Below, piece by piece: positions 32,815 through 41,615 of a stretch of 64,000 nucleotides of DNA. The number at the start of each line of letters is the position of its first letter. Within the stretch, counting starts at the first letter, position 1. The stretch lies in contig JAWKUN010000006.1 of NCBI GenBank assembly GCA_041398565.1, forward strand, positions 709,443 through 773,442, given 5' to 3'. Source of the stretch: DATGPD01 sp041398565. Its GTDB lineage: Bacteria > Planctomycetota > UBA1135 > UBA2386. The position numbers and the translations under genes are program-made. Under the pieces are notes generated by a model, which was not told where the DNA came from, did not search any database, and saw only the letters and a program-made list of their open reading frames with translations.

Positions 32815-33618
32815 CTACGACGAGTAGGTCACATCGAACTCGAGCGTGTCCACGTAGGTCACCGGCAGATCGTCCTGGTAGATCTCGCCGGTGGACGCGT
32901 AGCAGAACGACACGTCTGCGGCCGGCGGAATGATCGCCACCAGACCCGTGTGGCTCGAATACGTCACTGTCGCACCGTAGTTGTCTCGCAGCCAGTCACC
33001 GACGTCCGCGAGCGGATGCGAGGCACCGTAGTCGAGGGCGAACTCCGCCGTCGACTGATCCGGATCGACCGAGCTGCCGAAGACGCCGATCGCGAGCACC
33101 GTGCCCGGATCACAGGCCCGGACATCGAGCCTCAGCTCCACGGGCGCGGCCGAGCTGGTCTTGCGCTCCTTGGCAGGCTCGATCGTCACCTGACCGGTCG
33201 CCGTGGGCCGGCCGTTGCGCGCGTGCGCACAGCTGACGAACTTCAGGCACGAGGGCAGGATGAGGTCGTGCCGCTTGAGCTTGTCGTCTTTGCTCGGCGG
33301 ACCGTTGCCAGGTCGGTTGCCGCTGGGGCGATCGACCTCGTCGATCTTGACGCGTTCGCACAGGTGCGGGAACAGCGAGTTGAACTTGGCCGCGAGCGCG
33401 GCCGCGACGGCTGCGGAATCCAAGTACTCGGGCATGGACACCGTGACCGTCTCGGTGTTAGGCGGCTGTTGATGGGTGTTCTCGACCGTCACCGAGAAGG
33501 TGTGCCGCCCCTCGCCGATGCCTTGGGGGCAGGCGACGTTGATCGTGATCCGCTGCTGGGCCGCGGCGCCGGCCGCGAGGGCCAGGGCGACCACGCCGTT
33601 GATGAGTGCGCGCAACAT
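32815..33618 (-). CDS. secreted protein, unknown, second gene of a two-gene unit
   Basis: 267 residues from the ATG at 33618, with a Sec signal peptide ending in A-A-A-Q-Q. The mature part is predicted all-beta with a mid-protein linker rich in Lys, Asp and Pro. No family recognised. Only two bases separate its start from the stop of the 33621 gene upstream; the two share a signal peptide and a Sec-secreted, Asn/Thr-rich build, so they are probably one operon whose products act together outside the cell. Confidence 0.75.
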   Translation of the reverse strand: MLRALINGVVALALAAGAAAQQRITINVACPQGIGEGRHTFSVTVENTHQQPPNTETVTVSMPEYLDSAAVAAALAAKFNSLFPHLCERVKIDEVDRPSGNRPGNGPPSKDDKLKRHDLILPSCLKFVSCAHARNGRPTATGQVTIEPAKERKTSSAAPVELRLDVRACDPGTVLAIGVFGSSVDPDQSTAEFALDYGASHPLADVGDWLRDNYGATVTYSSHTGLVAIIPPAADVSFCYASTGEIYQDDLPVTYVDTLEFDVTYSS

Positions 33619-33620
33619 GA

Positions 33621-34100
33621 CTACTTGCCGTCCTTGTCCGTGGTGGTGATTTCGAGGTGGAGGTCGTTGTGGTCGGCGTTTGGCGGCGAAAGGACCGGCT
33701 TGTCCGGCGTCCCCGTGTTCTTGCCGACGCCCTTGGGTGTGTTGGTGAGAACGACAATGGAGCCTGCCGTGGTCACCCACTCTTCGGGGAGCTCGTAGTA
33801 GCGCAGCGCGCGTTTGAGCTTCGTGGCGATCTGCAGGGCGATCGACTCGCGCGTCGACACTCCCCGCTCCCAGCTCCAGAGAATCGGGATGTTGACGAGC
33901 GACCCGTCGGAGCGCTGGAACGTCACGGACAGCAAATCGACTCCGTCGGCGTCCGAGACGGGTTCGCCTACCGGCGATTGATCTTGAACCGTGATTTGCG
34001 TGGTGACCCCGGCGTTCGGATTGGGCTGGGCGAGAAGCGGCGCCGCCGCGAAGAGCGGCAGGAGAAGTGGCGCGAGGGGTAGGAGTGCTCTGAGCTGCAA
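33621..34100 (-). CDS. small secreted protein whose 5' end lies in a Q repeat
   Basis: 159 residues if translation starts at the TTG at 34098-34100, which yields a perfect signal peptide (Q-L-R-A-L-L-P-L, ending A-A-P-L-L-A-Q). The body is beta-rich with I-T-V-Q-D-Q, W-S-W-E-R-G and I-V-V-L-T-N-T-P-K motifs; function unknown. The TTG, and any further upstream start such as the ATG at 34196, lie inside the family Q element at 34095-34277. The insertion has therefore probably replaced the original start region. Confidence 0.6.
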   Translation of the reverse strand: MQLRALLPLAPLLLPLFAAAPLLAQPNPNAGVTTQITVQDQSPVGEPVSDADGVDLLSVTFQRSDGSLVNIPILWSWERGVSTRESIALQIATKLKRALRYYELPEEWVTTAGSIVVLTNTPKGVGKNTGTPDKPVLSPPNADHNDLHLEITTTDKDGK

Positions 34101-34277
34101 GGGCTGCGAATCGTCGCGGCGGGCACGAATTCGGCCGTGTTGTTCCGTTGCCACAGAGCTGACCAGGCCACGCCCGAGCAGCCCTGGAAGCTCCAAGCAA
34201 CAACAGCGCCGGCGGCCCCTCTGGTCGGCGCTGCGCCGACATCAACCCTTCGGGTTGCGGCCGCCGGCGGCGCTGAG
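34095..34277 (-). repeat. family Q element, single copy at the 5' end of a gene
   Basis: Same 183-bp unit as in the 28985 array but in the opposite orientation, with the palindromes CAACCC/GGGTTG (loop GAA) and GTCGGCGCAGCGCCGAC and CTCAG-like borders on both sides. The end carrying CCCTTGCAG abuts the coding region of the 33621 gene and supplies its TTG. Confidence 0.9.
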
Positions 34278-34301
34278 AGCTCTCGGCGCCGGAAGGCCGG
34301 G

Positions 34302-34646
34302 TCAGGCCGGTAGCCCGATCTCCAGCTCGCCGCCGCGCACGCGGGTCGGGAACACGATCGTGCGATCCTCGGGGAGCGTCTTGCACGCGCCGGTGGCCAG
34401 GTCGAACCGCCACCCGTGCCAAGGACAGGCGACTTCCTCGCCACTCTGGTGGCCCTCGGCAAGCGCTGCACCGGCGTGCGGGCAGCTGTTGACTACGGCG
34501 CGGTAGCCGCACGGAGACGTCGGCACGCGGAAGACCGCCACTTCGTGTCCCTCGACGTGGACGACGGCGCCGGGGTCGAAGCGCAGGCGGTCGGGCGCCC
34601 CCACGGACACCCACTGCACTTCCCCGGTCCCTTCGTCGCTGCTCAT
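34302..34646 (-). CDS. Rieske [2Fe-2S] ferredoxin-like protein
   Basis: 114 residues, the normal size of a stand-alone Rieske ferredoxin. The cluster ligands are C-P-H-A-G-A-A-L and C-P-W-H-G-W, i.e. C-x-H and C-x-x-H, preceded by V-A-V-F-R. It carries electrons, but the partner oxygenase or reductase is not next to it. Its ATG overlaps the stop of trmB by four bases (ATGA at 34646), so the two are translationally coupled even though no functional link is known. Confidence 0.9.
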   Translation of the reverse strand: MSSDEGTGEVQWVSVGAPDRLRFDPGAVVHVEGHEVAVFRVPTSPCGYRAVVNSCPHAGAALAEGHQSGEEVACPWHGWRFDLATGACKTLPEDRTIVFPTRVRGGELEIGLPA

Positions 34647-35350
34647 CGAGGCGCCTTCCGAAAGGCGTATCGGCGCAGGATGCGCCCCTCCTGTTGGTAC
34701 TTCCGTTCGAAGTTGGTCGGCGAGAATCCGTGGCCGGGCGGCGACGCCAGCAGGCGCTCCTCGGCGTCTCGATCGCGCACGAAGAGCGGCGAGGCGCCGA
34801 GGAGGGCCACGATCTGGCCGGCGTAGGCGGCGTTGTCGGTGGCGACCAGGAGCCGACCGTTCTCCTCGAGACAGCGGTGGACGATCGCCGGCGTCTCCTC
34901 GACGAAGAACCGGCGCTTGCGGTGTCGCCGCTTGGGCCAGGGGTCGGGGTAGTACACGTGCACCGCCTGCAGGGCGCCGTCGGGTACCCGGTCGTCGAGG
35001 TACAGGCGTGCGTTGTCCACCAGCAGCACGGCGTTGGCGAGGCCCGCCTTGCCGACCTGTTCAGCGCCGAACTTGGCGTAGGCCGGCGACGCCTCGATGC
35101 CGAGGAAGAAGGTGTCGGGGCGCGCGGCAGCGGCGGCCAGGAGGAACGCGCCCTTGCCCGGTCCCACCTCGACCTCGACGTGCGCCGGCCGCCCGCGCAC
35201 CAACTCCGCGAGCGGTGGAGGATTCTCGCCGCCTTCGACGTAGGGCAACGTGCCGTCGTCGTCGATGTCGCGCACACGGCGCCGGAACGACAGCCGCCCG
35301 CCGGCGTGCAGGCGGGAAGTCGGGTGGGCGGCGCCGGGCTCGGGAGTCAT
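34643..35350 (-). CDS. trmB: tRNA (guanine-N7-)-methyltransferase
   Basis: 235 residues. It methylates G46 in the variable loop of tRNAs using SAM. The SAM motif V-E-V-G-P-G-K-G-A-F-L, the acidic strand G-I-E-A and the family hallmark P-D-P-W-P-K-R-R-H-R-K-R-R-F are all present. The ATG at 35350 is taken because the extension to 35443 is low-complexity. The downstream Rieske gene overlaps by four bases. Confidence 0.93.
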   Translation of the reverse strand: MTPEPGAAHPTSRLHAGGRLSFRRRVRDIDDDGTLPYVEGGENPPPLAELVRGRPAHVEVEVGPGKGAFLLAAAAARPDTFFLGIEASPAYAKFGAEQVGKAGLANAVLLVDNARLYLDDRVPDGALQAVHVYYPDPWPKRRHRKRRFFVEETPAIVHRCLEENGRLLVATDNAAYAGQIVALLGASPLFVRDRDAEERLLASPPGHGFSPTNFERKYQQEGRILRRYAFRKAPR

Positions 35351-35460
35351 GCTGCCTGGTATCGCAGGCGCGTGGGTGACGGTCAAGACAGCCGCACGAG
35401 GCACGCGCCGGCGCCGCTGGACCACCGGGTGGCACCACCGCACCGACCGCCGCGGACTCC

Positions 35461-38163
35461 TTAGCGCAGGTCGACGGCGATCTCGCCGTCGCCGGGTGCG
35501 ACGTCGCGCAGCTCACGCCAGCGGTCGCGGTCGGGGTCGCCGATGCGCACGGTGTGGGGAGCGACGCGTGCGACCCAAGGCCGGAAGCGCGGGCTGGGTG
35601 CGCGCAAGGTGTAGACGACCCCTCCGTCCTGCGGGTCGATCACCTGGACGACCGGTTCGGCGGTGCCGGCAACCAGCAGGGTCGGCAGCCAGGCGGCGGC
35701 GTGTGGCCCGTTGTCGGTGAGCGGCACCGTCACCGGCCAGCCCTCGTACTGCGCTGCGCCGGCGGCAGAAGGGTCGACGGCGCGGGGCCAGCACTCGAAC
35801 GTGACCGTACGCGCGGTGCGGCGCAAGCGGACGATCCCGTAGCCGGGGACGCGGTCGTGCAAAGCAGCCGGCTGGCGCCCGGTGCGCACCGGGTTGGCCA
35901 CGGCGTGCACCGTCATGTGGTTGCCGAAGCCGTCGAGATAGCGACCGGTGTAGCGAGGGGCGTCGGCGCGACGGGCGGCTCCGGGTTGGGGCGGGAACCA
36001 GCGTCGGGGCCAGGCATTGGCCATGGCCGGCGTGCAGAAGGCGAAGCCGGCGTCGTCGAAGTCGTCGACGCCGTAGCGGACCAGGCTCGCGAGGTGCTGG
36101 TCGCCGGCAACGTGCACGGCGAGGCCGCGGCGCAGCGCGCGCAGGGCGGCGTTGCGCGCCGACGGCGGCCAGCCGTTGCTGTCGGCATCGGCGGCCGGCT
36201 CTTCTCCCGACGGGTACTCGCCAGGAGCCGGGATGGGCAGCTGCGGCAGCGAGGCGTCGGTGCGTGCCTTGGCCGGCGCCGTGGCCACGTTCACGAACAC
36301 AGTCTGCGAGAGCGCCACCTTGGCCCACGTGCCGCCACGGAAGTCCGTCGCCCAGCGGTCGAGGAAGGCCAGCTGGCGGGCGCCGAGCAGCTCAGCGCCC
36401 GGTACGTCGGCCTGGGTACGCGGGTCGAAGCCGTCCGCCTGGAACCAGCCGTTCCTGCACTGCCCGTCCGGCACTGCCACCGTCGGCGACGACTTGAACT
36501 TGCGGTCCTCGAGCAGCGCGAAGGACACGCCGGCGTAGTCGAGGCGCGTGAAGTAGACGCCGATGCCTTGTGCCGCCGGGGCGGGATCGACCGGATCGGG
36601 CAAGTGGCTCGTCTGGGTCGCCTGCACCATGTTCACGAAGCGCGGTGGCATCGTGTAGCCGCCGTCGTCCTGCCGCTTGGCGGCGACACCGCCGGCGCCC
36701 CACAGGTTGCCGTGGTAGACGTCGTGGTCGTCGGTCAGGCAGACGGTGGGGCGGGTCCGCGTCAGCTCGCGGAACGACCAGATCCAGCGCGCCCACTTGT
36801 CCTGATAGTCGAGCTCGGCGGCGGCAGCCGGGCGCCGCTGCGCCTCGGTGAGATCGCCCTCGTAGATCTGGTCGCCGAGGAATGCCAGCAGGTCGGGGTC
36901 GTGGGCCGCGACGTGCGCGGCGAGGTCGGCATGCGGGAACCACAGGCCGTCGCCGTTCCACTGCAGCCTGCCGGTGAAGTGCTTGACGCAGGACAGGGCG
37001 GCGACCACCACGGTGTCGGCGTCCCTCGGTTCGCGCCGCACGACGCCGTCGTAGATCGCGGTGGTGTCGTCGTCTCCGGTGTCCTTGCCGCGGTAGACCA
37101 CGCGGTAGCCGACTTCGCGGCTGCCGATGCCGTGCTCGTGCGCCCCGTCGACCCGGAACGGGAAGATGTTGCCCGGCTGTACCAGCGTCGCCGTCGCCAC
37201 GGTGACGTAGCCATCGTCACCGGCGAGCTGCAGCTCGGCCTGCACGGCGTCGTCGTCACCGAGCGGCGCCATCTGCGCGGTGAGCTTGAGCGTGTCGTGG
37301 CTCAGCGTGTAGAGGACGCCGAGGATCGGTCCGAAGGCACGTTCCGCGTGCTGTTCGAGCTTGGTGCCGCCGAAGGACACGTCGCGGAACCAGAAGCCGG
37401 TGTCGGCCTGGCGGGCGCCACGGTGCGACAACAGCGCGACGTTGCCGCTCACCGCCGAAGACGGCAGGCGCAGAGTCGCCTCGCTCAGCACGCCCGCGTC
37501 GTCGTGGGCGCGCGCCGACACGTCGTACTCGTCGCCGTGCGGAGCAATGGTCACCGACAACGTCACCGGGCGTGGCGGTCCGTCAGCGAAGCCGACGCCT
37601 CGGCGCGCGACCGTGGGCAGCACCTTGGCTTCGCCCTCCTCGAGGGCACCGGCGACGCTCCACCCGTTGGCGCGCCCGGCCCAGGTCTCGAAGTCGCGGA
37701 ACACCACCAGGCCGCCGGCGTCGACGCCGACGACGAAGCCACCGTCGGGGGCGGGGCGGTGATGCACGAGCGCGCTGGCGCGCGGATCGACGTGGTCGCC
37801 GCCGATGCCGAGCAGGAATCCGGCGCAGGCGTCGGCGTGCCAGGGTCCGGGCTCGAGCGCGCCGACCGTGGCGCGCGCCGTCAGCGTGCCGGTGCGCGGC
37901 CCGGCACTGATCGTGAGCAGGTGCGCCACCCGCATCGGCCGGGTCGCCGAGCCCTCGGTGCACTCGAGCTGACCGGCGGCGATGCGCCAGTCCTGGAAGC
38001 GGTTGGTGAAGACCGTCGATGCCACGAACGGCCGGCGCACCGTCGCCGGGAAGGTGAGCTGGAACGTCGGTGCCTGTCCGGCGAGCCCGGGTGCCGCGAG
38101 CAAAGCGATCGTCCGGGCGAGGCTCCGGCCGAGGTGGAGGGAGGGAAGCACGACGTACAGCAT
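35461..38163 (-). CDS. PhoD-like metallophosphatase, secreted
   Basis: 900 residues from the ATG at 38163, which begins a signal-like hydrophobic stretch ending in L-A-G-Q. Residues about 25-300 are extra beta domains. The PhoD-like core starts with the first metal-binding aspartate in L-G-D-Q-I-Y-E-G, then T-D-D-H-D-V-Y-H-G-N, and near the end of the core H-V-A-G-D-Q-H. These are metal ligands of Ca/Fe-type phosphatase/phosphodiesterases, so it could release phosphate from phosphate esters in the periplasm. The C-terminal 200 residues form another beta domain. No Pho-box is recognised. Confidence 0.85.
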   Translation of the reverse strand: MLYVVLPSLHLGRSLARTIALLAAPGLAGQAPTFQLTFPATVRRPFVASTVFTNRFQDWRIAAGQLECTEGSATRPMRVAHLLTISAGPRTGTLTARATVGALEPGPWHADACAGFLLGIGGDHVDPRASALVHHRPAPDGGFVVGVDAGGLVVFRDFETWAGRANGWSVAGALEEGEAKVLPTVARRGVGFADGPPRPVTLSVTIAPHGDEYDVSARAHDDAGVLSEATLRLPSSAVSGNVALLSHRGARQADTGFWFRDVSFGGTKLEQHAERAFGPILGVLYTLSHDTLKLTAQMAPLGDDDAVQAELQLAGDDGYVTVATATLVQPGNIFPFRVDGAHEHGIGSREVGYRVVYRGKDTGDDDTTAIYDGVVRREPRDADTVVVAALSCVKHFTGRLQWNGDGLWFPHADLAAHVAAHDPDLLAFLGDQIYEGDLTEAQRRPAAAAELDYQDKWARWIWSFRELTRTRPTVCLTDDHDVYHGNLWGAGGVAAKRQDDGGYTMPPRFVNMVQATQTSHLPDPVDPAPAAQGIGVYFTRLDYAGVSFALLEDRKFKSSPTVAVPDGQCRNGWFQADGFDPRTQADVPGAELLGARQLAFLDRWATDFRGGTWAKVALSQTVFVNVATAPAKARTDASLPQLPIPAPGEYPSGEEPAADADSNGWPPSARNAALRALRRGLAVHVAGDQHLASLVRYGVDDFDDAGFAFCTPAMANAWPRRWFPPQPGAARRADAPRYTGRYLDGFGNHMTVHAVANPVRTGRQPAALHDRVPGYGIVRLRRTARTVTFECWPRAVDPSAAGAAQYEGWPVTVPLTDNGPHAAAWLPTLLVAGTAEPVVQVIDPQDGGVVYTLRAPSPRFRPWVARVAPHTVRIGDPDRDRWRELRDVAPGDGEIAVDLR

Positions 38164-38483
38164 GCCCCCGTTGTCGGTGGCGACCAAGTCGCGACGCGCG
38201 ACGGACGACCGTGTGGATTCGGTAAGAACATCGACGATCGTCGATCCTCCTCGATCGTCGCGTCGCGTAGTCCGCCTTGCCGGTCGAATACCGACCGCTT
38301 CCCCATGCCTACCCCGGTGCGTTCGAGGTCGTCCGCCAACCGCAGCAGGACCCGCCGGGCCGGCTACCCCCAGCATTCTCCTCGCCGCAGCGGTCACTTC
38401 GACCGCTGCGCGAGGGAGGATCGGCCGTGGCTCCGCGCGTGGGCCACGTTCGCGTTGTCCCTTCCGCTCAGGAGGATCCTGCC
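38164..38483. other. 320-bp divergent intergenic region
   Basis: Holds the start regions of the PhoD-like and trypsin-like genes. A near-consensus ribosome-binding site AGGAGG at 38470-38475 lies eight bases before the protease ATG, the best Shine-Dalgarno in the window. A short run of imperfect CGATCG repeats lies at 38230-38265. No gene seen. Confidence 0.5.
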
Positions 38484-39662
38484 ATGTCGCAGAGCGCGCA
38501 CCATACCTCGTCGTTCCTTTCCCTCACCCTGGCGTCCATTGCGGCCGCTTCCTTCGCGCCGGCGCTGAGTCCCTCGCTGGCCGCGCAGGGCACCGTTGCG
38601 GCTTCTCGGACCGCCGCAGCGCCAGCGCCCGAGAGCGTGGCCGCCCAGGAGTTGCCCGTGGTGGGAGCCGTGAAGCCGTTCCATCGCGTGCTGCAAGGTC
38701 CGAGCAATCCGCTGGGTATCGCGGTGCCTGTGGCCGAGACAATCGTGTTCGACACCGGCGCTTGGTTGCAGATGGGCTTCGCGGACGCCGTGCTCGTCGG
38801 CGGCAGCTTCGTCGAGATCACCTCGTTGGTCGACGGCGACACGCAACGTCTGACCGAGGCCGACTTCGCTGGCGGTGTAGGGCAGTCCGCCTACTTCAAC
38901 GGCAACGCCGTTCGGCTCCGTCTGTGGGCCGGGTCCATGGCCCCGGCCCCCAGCTTGCGTATCGCCGACCTCGCCGTCGGCCACGGCGCCTGGCTGCCGC
39001 CGGCGACGATCTGCGGCACCGCTGACAACCGCGTGCTCGGCGCCAGAGCGGCGAGTGCCCGCCTCATCATCAAGAAGGGCACGTCGACCTACATCTGCTC
39101 GGGCTGGCTGGTGTCGACCAAGAACGGCTTCGCCACCGCCGGGCACTGCCTGAGCGGCACGATCTCGGCTCTGACCGCGCAGTTCAACGTGCCGAACTCG
39201 ACCTCTTCGGGCAGCATGGTCAACCCACCGGCGAGCAGCCAGTACTCCTGGATCAGCTCCTCGCGCCGGTACGTCGACGGCGGTGCCGGCAACGACTACG
39301 GCGTGTTCCGCACCAACCAGAGCGCGGGGCTGTGGCCCTACCAGCGGCAGGGCAGCCGTTTCACCACCGGGGCGCCGGCGGTCGGGACCACCTACACGCG
39401 GCACGGTTTCGGCTCGGCCAGCGGCACTCGCAACTTCGCGGCCAAGTACCACTCCGGTGCCTGCAGCTCGATCAGCAGCTACCGGATCTACTTCAACACC
39501 TTGGACTCGACCGGCGGCGACTCGGGCAGCGTGTACTACCGCGGCACCGTGGCCTATGGTGTGCACACGCACGGCGGCTGCACGGCGACGGGTGGCGCCA
39601 ACTCCGGCACCAGCGTCCGGCACCCGACGTTCGCGAGCTACATCAGCTCGGTGCAGAACTAG
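38484..39662 (+). CDS. secreted trypsin-like serine protease
   Basis: 392 residues from the ATG with the strong AGGAGG. A signal peptide ends near S-L-A-A-Q. A propeptide-like region (about 45-195) precedes a chymotrypsin-fold domain with the triad His221 (T-A-G-H-C), Asp271 (G-N-D-Y-G) and Ser347 (G-G-D-S-G-S). Three Cys pairs are possible (near 212/222, 333 and 366), so the mature enzyme is probably extracytoplasmic. Close matches I know are Glu-type or trypsin-like peptidases of environmental bacteria. A P element lies just downstream. Confidence 0.9.
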   Translation: MSQSAHHTSSFLSLTLASIAAASFAPALSPSLAAQGTVAASRTAAAPAPESVAAQELPVVGAVKPFHRVLQGPSNPLGIAVPVAETIVFDTGAWLQMGFADAVLVGGSFVEITSLVDGDTQRLTEADFAGGVGQSAYFNGNAVRLRLWAGSMAPAPSLRIADLAVGHGAWLPPATICGTADNRVLGARAASARLIIKKGTSTYICSGWLVSTKNGFATAGHCLSGTISALTAQFNVPNSTSSGSMVNPPASSQYSWISSSRRYVDGGAGNDYGVFRTNQSAGLWPYQRQGSRFTTGAPAVGTTYTRHGFGSASGTRNFAAKYHSGACSSISSYRIYFNTLDSTGGDSGSVYYRGTVAYGVHTHGGCTATGGANSGTSVRHPTFASYISSVQN

Positions 39663-39680
39663 CGATCGGCGGGCGACCGA

Positions 39681-39742
39681 GGTCGCCGCCCATCGCACCA
39701 GCGTTGCAGCGGACGGAGCCAGGCTCCGCCGCTGAACGCTGG
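39681..39742. repeat. family P hairpin element, near-perfect copy
   Basis: Flank GGTCGCCGCCCATCGCA, then the 45-nt hairpin at 39698-39742 (arms CCAGCGTT/AACGCTGG, AGCGG/CCGCT and CGGAGCC/GGCTCCG). The outer part of the tip differs from the arsS copy by a paired change (T-A to C-G). Intergenic, between the protease gene and the SDR operon. Confidence 0.85.
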
Positions 39743-39840
39743 ATAGGTAGCGCGGTGGCGCGAGTGGGCGCGACCAGGCGGCGTCTGTGCGCCCGCTGTT
39801 GGTCGCGCGCGGGTCCGCCGCTATGGTGCCCGGTCCCGTC

Positions 39841-40608
39841 ATGACCGCCGCGCACCCCTTCTCCCTCTCCGGCCGCGTCGCTCTGGTGACCGGCAGCAGC
39901 AAAGGCCTGGGCAAGGCCATGGTCATGGCGCTCGGACAGGCCGGGGCCAAGGTCGCCATCAACTACGCGCACGGCAAGGAGAAGGCCGAGGACACCTTCG
40001 CCGAGTTCAAGAGCAAGGGCTACCAGGGCTGCCTGGTGCGCGCCGACGTCACCGACGCCGCGGACGTCGACAACATGGTGGCCGAGATCGCACACGCGCT
40101 CGGACCTGTCGACATCGTGGTGCCCAACGCCACCTGCGACCAGCCGCAGAAGCCCATCGAGAGCTACGACTGGCCGTTCTACCAGTCGATGCTCGACTTC
40201 TTCGTGAAGAGCCCGTTCCTGCTGGCGCGCGCTTGCTTGCCGCACATGAAGAGCAAGCGTTGGGGTCGAATCATCAACATCGGCTCCGAGGTGTTCAGGC
40301 GTGGGGTGCCGAACTTCTCCGCCTACGTCGCCGCCAAGGGCGCGCAGGAGGGCTGGACGCGCAGCATGGCCAATGAGCTGGCGCCCTGGAACATCACGGT
40401 CAACATCGTCTCGCCAGGGTGGATCCCGGTGGAGCGCCACGAGAAAGACCCGCAGGCGCTGAAGGACGGCTACCGTGCCCTGATTCCCATGCAGCGTTGG
40501 GGCGTGCCCGACGACGTGGCCGGAGCCATCGTGTTCCTGGCCTCGGACGCTGCGTCCTTCGTCACGGGACAGAGCTTCGCCATCAACGGCGGCATGACGG
40601 TGGGCTGA
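39841..40608 (+). CDS. short-chain dehydrogenase/reductase
   Basis: 255 residues. Classical Rossmann SDR: T-G-S-S-K-G-L-G (nucleotide binding), D-V-T near 60, catalytic Ser in N-I-G-S-E-V, and Y-V-A-A-K. The usual N-N-A-G is changed to P-N-A-T-C. It ends in the common I-N-G-G-M motif. The stop lies two bases before the ATG of the sugar-binding lipoprotein, so it is the first gene of the transporter operon and could oxidise the imported sugar or polyol. An alternative ATG at 39823 adds six residues. Confidence 0.9.
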   Translation: MTAAHPFSLSGRVALVTGSSKGLGKAMVMALGQAGAKVAINYAHGKEKAEDTFAEFKSKGYQGCLVRADVTDAADVDNMVAEIAHALGPVDIVVPNATCDQPQKPIESYDWPFYQSMLDFFVKSPFLLARACLPHMKSKRWGRIINIGSEVFRRGVPNFSAYVAAKGAQEGWTRSMANELAPWNITVNIVSPGWIPVERHEKDPQALKDGYRALIPMQRWGVPDDVAGAIVFLASDAASFVTGQSFAINGGMTVG

Positions 40609-40610
40609 GC

Positions 40611-41615
40611 ATGCGACCGACCTCTTCTCTCCTCGCGTTCGGCGCGACCCTGATCCTCGCGGCGTGCGGGACCAACGACAAGTATCCGGGCGCGCAGCGC
40701 TTCGCCTACGTCACCAACGGCGTCGATCCGTTCTGGACCATCGCCGAGGTTGGGGCCAAGAAGGCCGGCGACGATCTGAAGGTGAACGTGCTGGTGGAGA
40801 TGCCGGCCCAAGGCATCTCCCACCAGAAGCAGATCCTCGAAGACCTGCTGACCCGCGGCGTCGACGGCATCGCCGTCAGCCCCATCGATCACCTCAACCA
40901 GACCGAGCAGCTCGACGCCTTGGCTGGGAAGGTGACGCTCATCACTCATGACAGCGACGCGCCCAACAGCAAACGCGTCGCGTTCGTGGGCATGGACAAC
41001 TACGACGCGGGGCGGATGGCCGGGGAGCTGGTCCGCGAGGCGCTGCCACAGGGCGGCAAGGTCATGCTCTTCGTCGGGCGCCTCGAGCAGGACAACGCGC
41101 GGCTCCGGCGCGAGGGCCTCCTCGACGCGATCCTGCAGCGCGAGCGCGACGCCGAGCGGCGCGACCCCCCGGAGTCGGTGCTCGCCGGGGCCGGTTTCGA
41201 GGTCCTCGGCACGCGCACCGATCAGTTCGACAAGTCGGTGGCCAAGGCCAACGCGGCCGACGCGCTCACCGCGCACCCCGACCTCGACGGCATGGTCGGT
41301 TTGTTCGCCTACAACGCACCGGCGATCCTCGAGGCTCTGAAGCAGGCCGGCAAGCTCGGCAAGGTGAAGGTGGTCGGCTTCGACGAGGCCGACGGCACGC
41401 TGCAGGGGATCGTCGACGGCCGGGTGTACGGGACCGTCGTGCAGAACCCCTACGACTACGGCTACAAGTCGGTCGTGCTGCTCGCCGCGTTGAAGCGGGG
41501 GGACAAGAGCCTGATCGGCAAGAACGGGCGTCTCGAGGTGCCGGCCCGCCAGATCCGGCGTGACACGGTCGAGGCGTTCTGGGCTGACCTCAAGCGGAAG
41601 CTCGGCAAGCAGTGA
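40611..41615 (+). CDS. sugar-binding lipoprotein of a ribose-type ABC transporter
   Basis: 334 residues with a lipobox (L-A-A-C at about 17-20). The fold is a periplasmic-binding-protein-1 type (Y-V-T-N-G-V-D-P-F-W, G-I-A-V-S-P-I-D, H-D-S-D-A, F-V-G-M-D-N-Y-x-A-G). It resembles RbsB-like binders of ribose, xylose or related pentoses and polyols; specificity cannot be read. The stop overlaps the GTG of the ATPase gene (GTGA). Confidence 0.9.
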   Translation: MRPTSSLLAFGATLILAACGTNDKYPGAQRFAYVTNGVDPFWTIAEVGAKKAGDDLKVNVLVEMPAQGISHQKQILEDLLTRGVDGIAVSPIDHLNQTEQLDALAGKVTLITHDSDAPNSKRVAFVGMDNYDAGRMAGELVREALPQGGKVMLFVGRLEQDNARLRREGLLDAILQRERDAERRDPPESVLAGAGFEVLGTRTDQFDKSVAKANAADALTAHPDLDGMVGLFAYNAPAILEALKQAGKLGKVKVVGFDEADGTLQGIVDGRVYGTVVQNPYDYGYKSVVLLAALKRGDKSLIGKNGRLEVPARQIRRDTVEAFWADLKRKLGKQ

